A stretch of 64,000 nt of DNA, from assembly GCA_002083435.1 (NCBI GenBank), contig LWDJ01000050.1, positions 124,001-188,000 of the forward strand, given 5' to 3'. Shown piece by piece: positions 42,649-52,882 of the stretch. Each line of letters starts with the position of its first letter. Position 1 is the first letter of the stretch. This stretch comes from Proteobacteria bacterium SG_bin6. Lineage in GTDB: Bacteria; Pseudomonadota; Alphaproteobacteria; Sphingomonadales; Sphingomonadaceae. Position numbers and translations under genes: made by a program. The notes below the pieces were generated by a model. The model had not been told where the DNA came from, ran no database searches, and was given only the letters and a program-made list of their open reading frames with translations.

Positions 42649-44796
42649 ATGAAGCAAGTGTTGATCACGGGCGGTGCAGCGCAGGTTTCCGAAGTCGCGG
42701 CGCCGATGGTCGGGGCGCGCAGTATCTTGGTGCAAGTGCGCGCAAGCTGCATTTCGGCCGGCACCGAAATGGCGGGGGTACGCAATTCGGGCCTCCCGCT
42801 CTACCGGCGGGCGCTGAAGCAGCCAGAGAACGTGGCCCGCGTCATGACAATGATGCGCGAGCAGGGCGTATTGAATACCCTTAACCGGGTCCAGGCGAAA
42901 CTCGCGGCGGGCGCCCCAACCGGCTACTCGGCAAGCGGCGTCGTCGTGGCGCTTGGAGCCGAGGTTGAAGGCTTTTCAATCGGCGACCGCGTCGCGTGCG
43001 CTGGCGCTGGCATCGCCAATCATGCCGAATATATCGACGTCCCGGTCAATCTTGCGGTCCCCATTCCCGAAGGACTGACTTTTGAAACCGCCAGCACCGT
43101 GACGCTCGGTGCGATCGCCATCCAGGGAGTGCGTCGGGCGTCGCCCACACTCGGCGAGACCATGGTCGTGATCGGCCTTGGCGTGCTCGGGCAGATGACG
43201 GCGCAGATGTTGACCGCCAATGGCTGTCGGACGATCGGTATCGACGTGGATCCCAAGCGGATCGAACAGGCATTGGCGAACGGCCTGGATGCGGCGGTTC
43301 TTGCCACCGAAGAAGATGTGGTCGATCGCGTGACGCGCCTGACCAAGGGCTTTGGGGCCGATGCCGTCATCGTTACCGCGGGCGGCGCGGATAGCAGTGT
43401 GATCAGTCAAGCCATGCGCATGACCCGCAAAAAGGGGCGAGTGGTTTTGGTTGGCGACGTTGGGCTCGATCTGAAACGTAGCGATTTCTACGTGAAGGAG
43501 TTGGATTTCTTCATTTCCACTTCTTACGGACCCGGTCGATATGATCCCGTTTATGAAGAAGGCGGGCAGGACTATCCGCTTGCCTATGTGCGCTGGACCG
43601 AAAATCGCAACATGGAGGCTTATCTAGAGCTTCTCGCGTCGCGTCGGGTTCGGCTTGATAATCTGATCGCGCCGCCCTTCCCGATTGACGAAGCGGAGGC
43701 CGCCTACGCGTCGCTCAACACGCCCGACCGGCCGTTGATCGCGTTGCTGCAATATCCGGGCGAAACAACGGCGCCCGTTCGTCGGATCGCGAACCCGGCG
43801 GCGAAGGCCGTGAAGGATCGAATAAAGGTCGCCTTGGTGGGGGCGTCCAGCTTCGCGCAGGGCGTGCATCTGCCAAATCTGCGCGCGTTGGATAAAGACT
43901 TTGCGTTGCACGCCGTGATGAGCCGCACGGGCTCGAATGCGAAGGCGGTCGCTGATCAAATGGGGGCGGCGTATTCGACGACCGATCTCGATGAAGTGCT
44001 GGGCGATCCCGAGGTCGATCTGGTGCTCATAGCTTCCCGCCACGACCTTCACGGCGGCAGCGTCATTAAGGCGCTGGCGGCGGGTAAGCACGTATTGGTC
44101 GAAAAACCGCTGACGATTGATGCGGACGATCTGGCAAAGATCGAGGCGTTGTCGACCGCAGCGCCGGGGTCGCCGGTACTAATGGTCGGATATAACCGCC
44201 GCTTTTCGCCTGCAACCGACGCCGTGCGCAGCGCGCTGGCCAATCGCACGACGCCGATGATTGTCAACTATCAGATGAACGCCGGCTTCATCCCACGGGA
44301 CCATTGGGTGCATGGTCCCGAGGGGGGCGGTCGAAATCTGGGCGAAGCTTGTCATATATACGACCTGTTCAACGCGCTCACCGGTTGCCACGACATCACC
44401 GGGATCGACGCTCGCGCTATCGTCAGCGCCGACCCGCAATGGCGCGCCAACGACAATTTCGTCGCGACCATCACCTATCGCGACGGCTCGATATGCTCGC
44501 TGACCTACACGGCGCTCGGCAACAAGGAGTTCCCCAAGGAGCAGATGACGATCTTCTGCGATGGCAAGATCGTTACAATGGATAACTATAAGTCGGTTGA
44601 CGTGACGGGAGTAAAGCGCCGCCCGTGGCGTGCCGCCAGTCCGCAAAAGGGACAATTAGAAGAATTGAAAGCGCTCGCGCGGACGTTGCGCGGTCACGAT
44701 GCTAACTGGCCGATCGCGTTTGACGACCTGCTTTCTACTTCGCGAGTGGCGTTCGAAGTGGAACGCCAGCTGACCCTGAGCTCAGAGGATAGATAA
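42649..44796 (+). CDS. Bi-domain oxidoreductase (MDR + Gfo/Idh/MocA), first copy, 715 aa
   Basis: Residues 1-370 form a medium-chain zinc-type dehydrogenase: SCISAGTEMAG, GYSASGVVVALGAEVEGFSIGDRV and the nucleotide site VVIGLGVLGQMTAQML. Residues about 390-715 form a Gfo/Idh/MocA dehydrogenase: KVALVGASSFAQGVHLPNLR, HVLVEKPLTIDADD (catalytic EKP lysine) and RDHWVHGPEGGGRNLGEACHIYDL. Such fusions occur in polysaccharide loci beside heparinase-like proteins and may oxidise or epimerise sugar residues; activity is not established. A paralogue lies at 54209-56329. It is followed four bases later by the amidotransferase gene. A 224-base gap with no recognised element precedes it. Confidence 0.9.
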   Translation: MKQVLITGGAAQVSEVAAPMVGARSILVQVRASCISAGTEMAGVRNSGLPLYRRALKQPENVARVMTMMREQGVLNTLNRVQAKLAAGAPTGYSASGVVVALGAEVEGFSIGDRVACAGAGIANHAEYIDVPVNLAVPIPEGLTFETASTVTLGAIAIQGVRRASPTLGETMVVIGLGVLGQMTAQMLTANGCRTIGIDVDPKRIEQALANGLDAAVLATEEDVVDRVTRLTKGFGADAVIVTAGGADSSVISQAMRMTRKKGRVVLVGDVGLDLKRSDFYVKELDFFISTSYGPGRYDPVYEEGGQDYPLAYVRWTENRNMEAYLELLASRRVRLDNLIAPPFPIDEAEAAYASLNTPDRPLIALLQYPGETTAPVRRIANPAAKAVKDRIKVALVGASSFAQGVHLPNLRALDKDFALHAVMSRTGSNAKAVADQMGAAYSTTDLDEVLGDPEVDLVLIASRHDLHGGSVIKALAAGKHVLVEKPLTIDADDLAKIEALSTAAPGSPVLMVGYNRRFSPATDAVRSALANRTTPMIVNYQMNAGFIPRDHWVHGPEGGGRNLGEACHIYDLFNALTGCHDITGIDARAIVSADPQWRANDNFVATITYRDGSICSLTYTALGNKEFPKEQMTIFCDGKIVTMDNYKSVDVTGVKRRPWRAASPQKGQLEELKALARTLRGHDANWPIAFDDLLSTSRVAFEVERQLTLSSEDR

Positions 44797-44800
44797 GGCT

Positions 44801-46861
44801 ATGTGTGGTATTGCCGGGATTTTCGCCTTTGCGCAGGGGGCGGGCTTCGATCCCGCCAATCTCGTCCTGATGCGTGATACAATGCTACACCGCGGCCCTG
44901 ACGGTGGTGGCTTGTGGACCAGCGCGGACGGCCGCGTCGGCCTCGCTCACCGTCGACTGTCGATCATCGACCTAAGCGCCAGCGCAAATCAACCGATGAC
45001 AAACGCCGATGAGAGCGTTTGGGTTACCTATAATGGCGAGATCTACAACCATGCCGGGCTTCGCGCCGAATTGACGGCTGCCGGACATGAGTTCGCGACG
45101 CATCATTCCGATACCGAAGTCCTTGTCCATGGCTATAGCGCCTGGGGTATCGATGGGCTCGTTCAGCGTATCGAGGGCGATTACGGGTTCGCTATCTGGG
45201 ACGTCGCGCAGCAAAAGCTGTTCATGGTTCGCGACCGCATCGGTGTGAAGCCACTATATTTCGCTATGCCAGAGGGGCAAATCGCTTTCGCCTCTGAGAT
45301 CAAAGCATTGTTGAAGCATCCGGCGATCAAGGCGGGCATTGATCCGATTGCGATGTATCACTATTTGTCGTTCCTTACGACCCCGGCGCCGCTAACGATG
45401 TTTTCGGGCATATTTAAACTCCCGGCTGGCCATTATCTCGAAATAGGACGTGAAGGTAGCCTCAAGGCAGTACGCTATTGGGACGCCAAGCCTGGTCAGT
45501 CGGAGCTCGGCGAAAGTCTCGCCGGGCTCTCCGACAAGGCGCAGGAAGACCGTCTGATTTCCGGGGTGCGGGATCATCTTCGCGCGTCTGTCGCCAAGCG
45601 GATGATGTCGGACGTGCCTTTTGGCGTGTTCCTCTCCGGCGGTATCGATTCTTCCACCAATGTCGCGTTGATGGCCGAGCAGATGGATCGCCCGGTCGAA
45701 ACTTTCTCGGTCGGGTTTAAAGATTATCAGCATTTAAATGAGCTGGAATATGCGCGGCAGGTGGCGAAGGAATTCAAAACCAATCACCATGAAATAATGA
45801 TCAACTCCGGCGACATGACCGGATACCTTGACGATCTTATTCACAGTCAAGATGAGCCAATCGCGGACTGGGTGTGTATCCCTCTTTATTTCGTGTCGAA
45901 GCTGGCGAAAGACAGCGGCTGTACCGTCGTTCAGGTGGGCGAAGGGTCCGACGAGCAGTTTTGCGGATATGCCAGCTACATGGGTTATCTGCGCTTGTTC
46001 GAGCAGTATTGGTCACCTTATCGACGTTTCACGCCGCGTGCGATCCGAACGGGGTTGGCTGGCGCTGCCAAAGCCGCCGGGCGTTTCTCACCTCGGGCGG
46101 AGATCTATGCCGACATCTTCGATCGCGCCGCGCGCGACCGAGAGCATTTCTGGAGCGGCGCGACGGTTTTCTGGGATACGCTAAAGGACCGGCTGGTCCA
46201 CAAATCGGCGATTGAAAGTGACGTCAATTACAGCGTTCTGATTGATAGCGGCTTGATGCCGGCAGATTACGCTCTGCCCGATACCTTCAATGTTATCCGC
46301 TCATTCAACGACGAGCTGAGCCGGACCAATCCCGGCCATGATGTTCTTCAACGGATGATCTATAACGAGTTCAAGCTACGCTTGCCCGAGCTGCTCCTAA
46401 TGCGCGTCGATAAGATCGGCATGTCGGTATCGCTCGAGGCGCGTGTGCCTTTCCTTGATCACAAGCTTGTAGAATATTCTCTCGATATTCCTAAGGAACA
46501 AAAAATCAAAGGCAGAACTGCCAAGTACGTCCTGAAAAAGGCCGTCGAGGGAATTATTCCGCATAACATTATCTATCGAAAGAAAATGGGCTTCGGCGCG
46601 CCGATGAGCGACTGGCTGAAGGGCGATTTTGGTGCATTTGTCGAACGGAGCATGATGTCATCGGCGCTAATGCAGAAGGGATATTTTGATCTGGATTATA
46701 TCCGGCAGTTGTTCGAGCACCATCGCAGCGGGAAGCGGGATAACGGTCTTTATATTTGGACGCTGTTCAACCTGTCCGCTTGGTACGATTACTGGATTGA
46801 TGGGCACGCACCGTCTTCGCACCGGACGACGCCGGCCCGGCCCGCTGCCGCTTACGCCTGA
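44801..46861 (+). CDS. asnB: Asparagine-synthase-like glutamine amidotransferase, 686 aa
   Basis: Cys2 in MCGIAGIF is the N-terminal nucleophile of class II glutaminase domains, followed by MLHRGPDGGG and YNGEIYNHAGLR. The synthetase domain has the PP-loop LSGGIDSS (278-285), VGEGSDEQFCGY and MSVSLEARVPFLDHKLVEYS. True AsnB proteins are about 550 residues; the longer form in polysaccharide loci resembles WbpS-type enzymes that amidate uronic acids, so amidation of a ManNAcA-type sugar is the favoured role here. It lies four bases after the first bi-domain dehydrogenase. Confidence 0.88.
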   Translation: MCGIAGIFAFAQGAGFDPANLVLMRDTMLHRGPDGGGLWTSADGRVGLAHRRLSIIDLSASANQPMTNADESVWVTYNGEIYNHAGLRAELTAAGHEFATHHSDTEVLVHGYSAWGIDGLVQRIEGDYGFAIWDVAQQKLFMVRDRIGVKPLYFAMPEGQIAFASEIKALLKHPAIKAGIDPIAMYHYLSFLTTPAPLTMFSGIFKLPAGHYLEIGREGSLKAVRYWDAKPGQSELGESLAGLSDKAQEDRLISGVRDHLRASVAKRMMSDVPFGVFLSGGIDSSTNVALMAEQMDRPVETFSVGFKDYQHLNELEYARQVAKEFKTNHHEIMINSGDMTGYLDDLIHSQDEPIADWVCIPLYFVSKLAKDSGCTVVQVGEGSDEQFCGYASYMGYLRLFEQYWSPYRRFTPRAIRTGLAGAAKAAGRFSPRAEIYADIFDRAARDREHFWSGATVFWDTLKDRLVHKSAIESDVNYSVLIDSGLMPADYALPDTFNVIRSFNDELSRTNPGHDVLQRMIYNEFKLRLPELLLMRVDKIGMSVSLEARVPFLDHKLVEYSLDIPKEQKIKGRTAKYVLKKAVEGIIPHNIIYRKKMGFGAPMSDWLKGDFGAFVERSMMSSALMQKGYFDLDYIRQLFEHHRSGKRDNGLYIWTLFNLSAWYDYWIDGHAPSSHRTTPARPAAAYA

Positions 46862-47121
46862 CAGGGCGAGCGACAACGAAGAACCCAGCAGAGGCCGGTA
46901 AGCACGCGATGAATCAATCGAACGCGAACTCATGCAGGGCGCTCGACGGAAAACATTTACGACGCTCCCTATTTCGATAGGGTGAAACGTCAGCGTCGTC
47001 GCCAGTAATATTCGTTGAGGTGATTTGACGCCACTCGAGTTGCGCCGGGCTGGCTATTAAAGCGACCTGTCCCGTTTATCTGGAGGGTGTTATCAAGACC
47101 ACCGAACGCCTTCGTCGTCTA

Positions 47122-49083
47122 TTGAAAAAGTCCCCGACTTATCTGGCACGACGTATTTTGCACGAAGCGAGCGCGCAGTCGGAACGTTTCCGCGGGCCGC
47201 GGCGCGCCCGCAATGTGGATGCAACGCGCCTCTGCGCGGTGGCGGGGTTTCAAACCGTCGACTTGTGGTGGGCTGCTTTGCTCGAGCGTCCTGGTCCGAC
47301 ACCGATGGCGATCGATCAGACTTGCTTTGACCGCATGCTGCCCGGCGCGCGCGCGCGGGTGCTCGCGCTTGCGGAACGGGCTCTCGCTCACCATGTCGAC
47401 CTGCTCGGTTCCGGCGAGATCGTCTTGGGTGATCCGATCGACTGGCATCGCGATTTCAAGAGTGGCGAGCGCTGGGCACCGGCATTTTGTAAGGACATCG
47501 CTTATAATGACCTAGACCGTCCGACCGATGTGAAGGTTCCCTGGGAATTGTCACGGATGCAGTGGATGATTCCGCTGGGCCAAGCTTATCTTCTCAGCGG
47601 GGATGAGCGTTATGCCGCCGAGCTTCGGCGGCTGATAGAGCATTGGATTGCGGAGAATCCTTATGCGGCTTCGGTCAACTGGGCGTGCACGATGGACGTC
47701 GCCCTTCGCGCGATCTGCTGGCTTTGGTTCTCCCACGCCGTGGGGCATAGTGAAAGTTGGAGCGATCGTACCTTCCGGGCCAAATTCTTAGAGAATGTGT
47801 ATTTACATGGCGACTTCATCTCTCGGCATCTTGAGAAGTCGGACGTCAACGGCAATCATTACACGGCGGACGCTGCGGGATTGGCCATGATCGGTCAGTT
47901 CCTGAGCCACCATCCGAAGGCCAGAAGGTGGTGTGAGGAAGGTTGGGCGATCCTTTCTGCGGAAATAATGCTACAAGTTTTCCCCGACGGCGTCGATTTC
48001 GAGGCGTCGGTTCCTTATCACCGCCTGGTCCTGGAGTTGTTTCTGTGGCCGGCGCTTTACCGGCTCCGTGGGGGATTGCCCGTGCAGTTGGCTTACCGTG
48101 AGCGTTTGGCGGCGATGGCGCGGTTCACCGAAGCCTATTCGCGACCGGATGGCACAGCGCCTTTGTGGGGGGATGCTGACGATGCCAGAACGCTTCCCTT
48201 TGGCGGTCAATCGATCAACGACCATCGCTATCTGATCGGTTTGGTTGGGCTCGCACTCGACGACGCGCAATTAGTTGATGCCGGCGCAGCGAATGGCGAA
48301 GAAGTTGGCTGGGCTTTGGGCCTGGAGGCGCTCGCGCGCCTACCAGTAGATAAGCAAACCGCCAAAGGCTCCATTGCCTTTCCCGAGGGCGGCTTCTACG
48401 TTCTGCGCGACAGCCGCAATCACGTTTTTATCGACTGTGGGCCGTTGGGCCTAGCCGGCCGGGGCGGACATGGGCATAGTGACTTGCTGGCGTTTGAGGC
48501 CGCAATCGATGGTGTGACGCTGGTCAGCGACTGTGGCGCATATCAATACACGGCCAACTTTCGCGAGCGTAATGCCTTTCGCAGCACCGCTTATCATAAC
48601 ACGCCACAGATCGATGGCGAAGAGATTTACCGTTTCTTTGGGGAACGGGATCTGTGGAGCCTTCGCGATGATGGTGCTTTTGAAGCGTTGGAATTTAAAC
48701 AGGGGGCGGAGCGCAGTAGCTTCGCCGGAATCCATCACGCTTATGGGCGGCTGGAGGATCCGGTCTCGGTGTGGCGTCGGTTTGAACTTGACCACCGGCA
48801 CGCGGTGCTAACCATCGAGCATCGCTTCGACTGTCAGCAGCCGCACAGCTGTACGATCCCGTTCCATTTTGCGATCGGTGTCGAGGCGGAGTTGAGCGAT
48901 GGAGCGGTGCGACTGGTGCGCGCCGATCAAAGTTTTACGCTGCGTTGGACCGGCCCAGGGTGGCGTGGGCGGATTATGCCCGCCCGGGTTTCGCCCAGTT
49001 ACGGCGTCGCCGTCCCCACCATGAAGTTGGTGTTGGAGTGCGATCGTGACCTCCAGCCACTAACCGTTGCATTGTCCCGATAA
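47122..49083 (+). CDS. Heparinase II/III family protein, second copy, about 653 aa
   Basis: The N-terminal helical half includes LSRMQWMIPLGQAYLLSGDERYA, NWACTMDVALRAICWLWF and DVNGNHYTADAAGL, and the C-terminal half has GRGGHGHSDLLAFEAAIDGVTLV with RSTAYHNTPQIDG, the Hepar_II_III motifs. No signal peptide is seen. The annotated start, TTG at 47122, has no ribosome binding site, and homologous-looking sequence (TTERLRRLLKK) continues upstream to about 47089, where no ATG, GTG or TTG exists in frame; GGAGGG lies at 47082-47087. The true start is therefore unresolved. The stop overlaps the flippase ATG (TAATG). A 260-base gap precedes it. Confidence 0.85.
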   Translation: MKKSPTYLARRILHEASAQSERFRGPRRARNVDATRLCAVAGFQTVDLWWAALLERPGPTPMAIDQTCFDRMLPGARARVLALAERALAHHVDLLGSGEIVLGDPIDWHRDFKSGERWAPAFCKDIAYNDLDRPTDVKVPWELSRMQWMIPLGQAYLLSGDERYAAELRRLIEHWIAENPYAASVNWACTMDVALRAICWLWFSHAVGHSESWSDRTFRAKFLENVYLHGDFISRHLEKSDVNGNHYTADAAGLAMIGQFLSHHPKARRWCEEGWAILSAEIMLQVFPDGVDFEASVPYHRLVLELFLWPALYRLRGGLPVQLAYRERLAAMARFTEAYSRPDGTAPLWGDADDARTLPFGGQSINDHRYLIGLVGLALDDAQLVDAGAANGEEVGWALGLEALARLPVDKQTAKGSIAFPEGGFYVLRDSRNHVFIDCGPLGLAGRGGHGHSDLLAFEAAIDGVTLVSDCGAYQYTANFRERNAFRSTAYHNTPQIDGEEIYRFFGERDLWSLRDDGAFEALEFKQGAERSSFAGIHHAYGRLEDPVSVWRRFELDHRHAVLTIEHRFDCQQPHSCTIPFHFAIGVEAELSDGAVRLVRADQSFTLRWTGPGWRGRIMPARVSPSYGVAVPTMKLVLECDRDLQPLTVALSR

Positions 49084-50315
49084 TGGCGAGCTTACGCAGC
49101 TTCAGTTTGGTGTTGGGCGGCGATCTGATCGCGAAGGCCTTGAACGCCTTCGCCTTGCTAGCCGCGATGCGAGTTCTCAGCGCGCACGAGCTTGGTGATT
49201 ATGTCTATGTAAGCGCGATCGGGATAACCGCCTATACCTTCTTTAATAGCTATTTTAATCGTGCCATCGTCTTTGATCTCGTTACTGCGGCACAGCTTCG
49301 GGCAACGCAATATGTTGCCCTTTTCCTCACGGTGACCGGTTACACCTTGATCGCTGTTTTCGCACGATCCGTTGATCTTGGTATCACTCTAGCTGGGCTC
49401 ACTCTTGCCGGCGCGGCTATCATTTTCGAGGTCAGGCGGTCCATCCTGCAAAGAGAAGGCGCCTTCCGCCGGTTCACCCTGGTCGAGGTGGGGCGGTCGG
49501 TGCTCTTTTTCACCCTGACCATCGGCGTGCTGGCGTTGTTCCCCAACAATCGCGCCTTTTGGCTTCTCTGGAGTCTGGCGCTGTCCTATCTCGTAGCCGT
49601 TGCGGCTTTGCAATCGGCGATCCCTAGCGGTGCCTTGACCTGGAAAGGCGTCAAGACCGTCGCTTTGGAACTCGCTTCGCGCAACTCGATATTGCTCCTG
49701 GGCTTCTTCCTCTTTGCCGGCTTAGCAGCGCAGTTGCCCGCATTGTTGTATCGTCCGATCGCGACGCCGCAAGATTATGCTGAGTTCGGCGTGGCGTTTC
49801 GTTATTATGGATTGCTGGTATCCGTCGTTACTGCGATCAACGTGGTAATCATGCCGGCGGTTGCCACTGTTAATGAAGGGGATGTTCGGAGCCTAATTAA
49901 GCGTTTCACTTATTTGGCCTTGTTCGCAATTCTTATCATCTTTGCGGCTGCAGGTATCGGCTTTTATTTAATGCCTATTATAAACGCAGGGAAATATCCG
50001 GCTGCGCCAATAATATTTCTTATCATGGCGAGTGCCCCGGCTTTTGGTATCCCATGCCTGATATTTCTGCTCTTTTATCAGAGGAACGGGCGGTATGGAA
50101 CGTTACTGTTCAGCCAGCTGATCGGCGTTGCGACGACGACGTTCATGCTCAAAGTCTTCGCTCCGGCGCACCCGCTTGCTGCCGCGGCATCGGCGCCCAT
50201 TGGCATCGCTGTCCAGCTGTTGGCGCTTATTGCGGCTTATCCGCGATCTGGGGGGACGCCTTTGGCCGCGCCGTCTGATGCGGCCGAAGTTCCGAGGCAT
50301 TCGGGTGGTCGGTGA
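49083..50315 (+). CDS. Oligosaccharide flippase (Wzx-like), 410 aa
   Basis: A polytopic membrane protein with about twelve hydrophobic segments, opening MASLRSFSLVLGGDLIAKALNAFALLAAMRVLS, typical of polysaccharide-biosynthesis (MOP superfamily) flippases. It should move undecaprenyl-pyrophosphate-linked repeat units to the periplasmic face. The start overlaps the heparinase stop (TAATG), so translation is coupled. Length is normal for Wzx. Confidence 0.88.
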   Translation: MASLRSFSLVLGGDLIAKALNAFALLAAMRVLSAHELGDYVYVSAIGITAYTFFNSYFNRAIVFDLVTAAQLRATQYVALFLTVTGYTLIAVFARSVDLGITLAGLTLAGAAIIFEVRRSILQREGAFRRFTLVEVGRSVLFFTLTIGVLALFPNNRAFWLLWSLALSYLVAVAALQSAIPSGALTWKGVKTVALELASRNSILLLGFFLFAGLAAQLPALLYRPIATPQDYAEFGVAFRYYGLLVSVVTAINVVIMPAVATVNEGDVRSLIKRFTYLALFAILIIFAAAGIGFYLMPIINAGKYPAAPIIFLIMASAPAFGIPCLIFLLFYQRNGRYGTLLFSQLIGVATTTFMLKVFAPAHPLAAAASAPIGIAVQLLALIAAYPRSGGTPLAAPSDAAEVPRHSGGR

Positions 50316-50429
50316 GGTGAAGGAGTGCGGTTGCCAGACAAGGTTGCATCGGAGTAAGAGGCCGTCGCGGCGGGTGGGGGCTTGCCGAGCTTAATGCGGC
50401 TTCCCTTTTTGGGCACAGGAATTGACGAG

Positions 50430-51215
50430 ATGACGCATGAATTGGCGCTGGCCGGGCAGTCGTCCACGGGAGGTCAGCGCGCGCTCGACAGCCAGCGGAT
50501 CGCCGAGTTCTATGACGACAATTTCGTGACGGATCAGGTCCGTGACTTCGAGGCGCTGGTGATGCGCAGCGGCGGCATGGTGGGGGTGGTTGCCGATGTT
50601 GGTGGCGGCTGTGGCTATTTCTCCCAGGCGATCGCACGTCAGTTCGGGCTGAGCGTGCGCGTGTTGGACAGTGATCCCAAGTCGATCGAGGAAGCCCGGG
50701 AGAAGGGGCTGGAAGCAATGCAGTTCGATGCGCTCGCCCCGAGTTTTGCGGGCGACGAGGGGGTCGTGTGCTTCAACCTGATCCTGCATCACCTGGTCGG
50801 TGAAACCCTAGCCGACACACGCACGTTGCAGGCCCGCGCCTTGGCGAATTGGCGCGAGCGAAACGTCCGCGTCTTTGTGAATGAATATATCTATGACTCG
50901 CCCGTTGTGCGCGGCGCTTCGGCTTGGTTGATCGGGGTGATCACGAGCAGCCGAATTCTCTCGGCGGCGGCAGGTCAGGTCGGGCGATTTATTCCGTCGC
51001 TGCGCGCCAACACGCTGGGGGTTGGAGTCCGCTTTCGAGATGCGGCGGATTGGCGGCGGCTGTTTCATGAGGCCGGCTATCAGGTCCTTGGTCATGTACG
51101 CGGGGCGGAGGAGCCGGTAAGTTTGCCCCGTCGGATGATGGGTATCTTATCGATGCGCCGTGACAGCTTCCTGCTGGGTCCGGTAGCCATGGCCGGTGAC
51201 AAGGGCGCCCAATGA
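50430..51215 (+). CDS. SAM-dependent methyltransferase, 261 aa
   Basis: Class I methyltransferase motif I is VVADVGGGCGYFSQAIA, followed by the acidic loop LDSDPKS and motif IV-like VVCFNLILHHLVG. The N-terminal DSQRIAEFYDDNFVTDQVRDFE is typical of polysaccharide-cluster methyltransferases. It may methylate a sugar hydroxyl or a lipid-linked intermediate. AGGA nine bases before the ATG at 50430 supports this start; the in-frame ATG at 50394 is an alternative adding 12 residues. It overlaps the next glycosyltransferase gene by four bases. Confidence 0.8.
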   Translation: MTHELALAGQSSTGGQRALDSQRIAEFYDDNFVTDQVRDFEALVMRSGGMVGVVADVGGGCGYFSQAIARQFGLSVRVLDSDPKSIEEAREKGLEAMQFDALAPSFAGDEGVVCFNLILHHLVGETLADTRTLQARALANWRERNVRVFVNEYIYDSPVVRGASAWLIGVITSSRILSAAAGQVGRFIPSLRANTLGVGVRFRDAADWRRLFHEAGYQVLGHVRGAEEPVSLPRRMMGILSMRRDSFLLGPVAMAGDKGAQ

Positions 51216-52882
51216 ACGTCGTATTGTCGTGTTACCCGCTGTCGACGGAGCTTTCCCGCGCTGTCGACCGTGTCATACCCACCGGCCGCGCGCTGTCGCT
51301 TGCCTCGCTGCGCGTCTTGTCGCTGCGGCGATTATTTGCCGAATTGCGCGGGGTTCGCGCGGATGAAATCGTGGTGGTTCTCAGCGCGACCACCGAACAT
51401 GTCTTGCTGCCGATCCTGCTCTTGGTCGCCGCCTTCACCCGCTCGGGAACGATCAAGACCCTCGATATAACAAGTGGCGCGGTTCGCTCGGTTCCCCGCT
51501 GGCGCGCATTTTTCGGTATCTTCGCCAGTGTCAACGCTTCGATCGGTGGACGGATCGCCAAGTTGCGCTGCGAGCGACAGGCACGCCATTTGCTTCGGGT
51601 TCAGCCGCTGCAATTCGGGGCTATCGGGGGTGCGACCGCGCTGTACCTAAAGAGCAATTTAATGTTTGGGACACACGCCGGCGGTTCGGTTGGCCATATT
51701 GCAGGGGTCGCCAACGAATTGTTCCGTCGATCGCCGGATAGCGTCATGGCCGCGATCGAATTTCCGGCGATGGTGCGCTCGGACATGAATTTCGCGCCGA
51801 TCGCGGCGATAGGCACCTACGGGGTACCAAGAGAGAGCAATAATCTTCGCTTCAATGCAAATTGCATCTCGGCTGGCGCGCGTGTGTTGTCAAAGCAACG
51901 CTTTGATTTCATATATCAGCGATTAACGATTGGCAGCTTGGCTGGTGTTATACTGTCTCGAACATTCAAAACGCCGTTAGTAATAGAGTATAATGGATCG
52001 GAAGTTTGGATTGCGGATAATTGGGGGCTGAAGCTCGTCTGGAGAGATCTCATGCTCCAGCTAGAAGAAGTCTGCCTGAGACACGCGCACCGTATCGTCG
52101 TTGTTTCGGATGTGCTTGCCGATGAACTGGTCTCGCGCGGCGTGCCGGCGAATCGTATCATCAACTACCCCAATTGCATCGATCCAACTGTTTTTGATCC
52201 CGCTGCTCAGGCGCGGCATCGCCAGCCGCTGCGCGAACGCCTTGGTTTCGTGCCCAATGATTTTGTCTGCACTTTTGTCGGAACTTTTGGTGCATGGCAC
52301 GGCGCGGATGTGTTGGCGGATGCCATTCGTCGGTTCCTAGCCGAGCCGACGCCCCCCGAAGGCAAGCAGCTGCGGTTCCTGATGGTCGGCGACGGCATCC
52401 ATGCCCCGGCAGCCCGCGCATTGCTGGCCGACGAGATTGCGTCTGGGAAGGTAATCTTTACTGGCTTAGTCCCGCAACACGAAGCGCCCGCCTATCTCGC
52501 CGCGTCGGATGCGTTCTTGTCGCCGCACGTGCGGCCAGCCGACGGCTCTCGATTGTTTGGAAGCCCGACTAAGCTTTTCGAATATATGGCCATGGGACGG
52601 CCGATCATCGCATCCGGCCTGGAGCAAATATCTGAAGTCTTGACGCCGAGCACCGCGATTGACGAGGCGGATGGGCTAGCTGTCCCACCACCCGACGCGC
52701 TCGCCATCATTACCGAGCCCGGCTCGGTCGACGATATCGTGCGAGGGTTGCGCATTTTGCGAGATCGTGTGGCTTGGCGCGAGGGGCTCGGCGCGGCTGC
52801 CCAGCAAAAGGCATTGGCCGCTTACACATGGCGCCAGCACGTTGATCGCATCTTTATGTCGCTAGCCGAAGAGATCCGATGA
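51212..52882 (+). CDS. Glycosyltransferase family 4 protein, 556 aa
   Basis: The C-terminal half is GT-B fold: RIVVVSDVLADELVSRGVPANRIINYPNCID, DFVCTFVGTFGAWHGADVLADAIRRF and the donor-binding EAPAYLAASDAFLSP with SPTKLFEYMAMGRPIIAS (E-x7-E-like region). About 200 extra residues precede the usual GT4 start, making it longer than typical (about 380). It should add a sugar to the lipid-linked repeat unit in the cytoplasm; donor and acceptor are unknown. The ATG overlaps the methyltransferase stop (ATGA), and its own stop overlaps the polymerase start. Confidence 0.88.
   Translation: MNVVLSCYPLSTELSRAVDRVIPTGRALSLASLRVLSLRRLFAELRGVRADEIVVVLSATTEHVLLPILLLVAAFTRSGTIKTLDITSGAVRSVPRWRAFFGIFASVNASIGGRIAKLRCERQARHLLRVQPLQFGAIGGATALYLKSNLMFGTHAGGSVGHIAGVANELFRRSPDSVMAAIEFPAMVRSDMNFAPIAAIGTYGVPRESNNLRFNANCISAGARVLSKQRFDFIYQRLTIGSLAGVILSRTFKTPLVIEYNGSEVWIADNWGLKLVWRDLMLQLEEVCLRHAHRIVVVSDVLADELVSRGVPANRIINYPNCIDPTVFDPAAQARHRQPLRERLGFVPNDFVCTFVGTFGAWHGADVLADAIRRFLAEPTPPEGKQLRFLMVGDGIHAPAARALLADEIASGKVIFTGLVPQHEAPAYLAASDAFLSPHVRPADGSRLFGSPTKLFEYMAMGRPIIASGLEQISEVLTPSTAIDEADGLAVPPPDALAIITEPGSVDDIVRGLRILRDRVAWREGLGAAAQQKALAAYTWRQHVDRIFMSLAEEIR

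Noticed and set aside
47025..47060. Promoter with TTGACG and TATTAA before the second heparinase gene
   Set aside because: The spacing of 24 bases is too long for a normal sigma-70 promoter.
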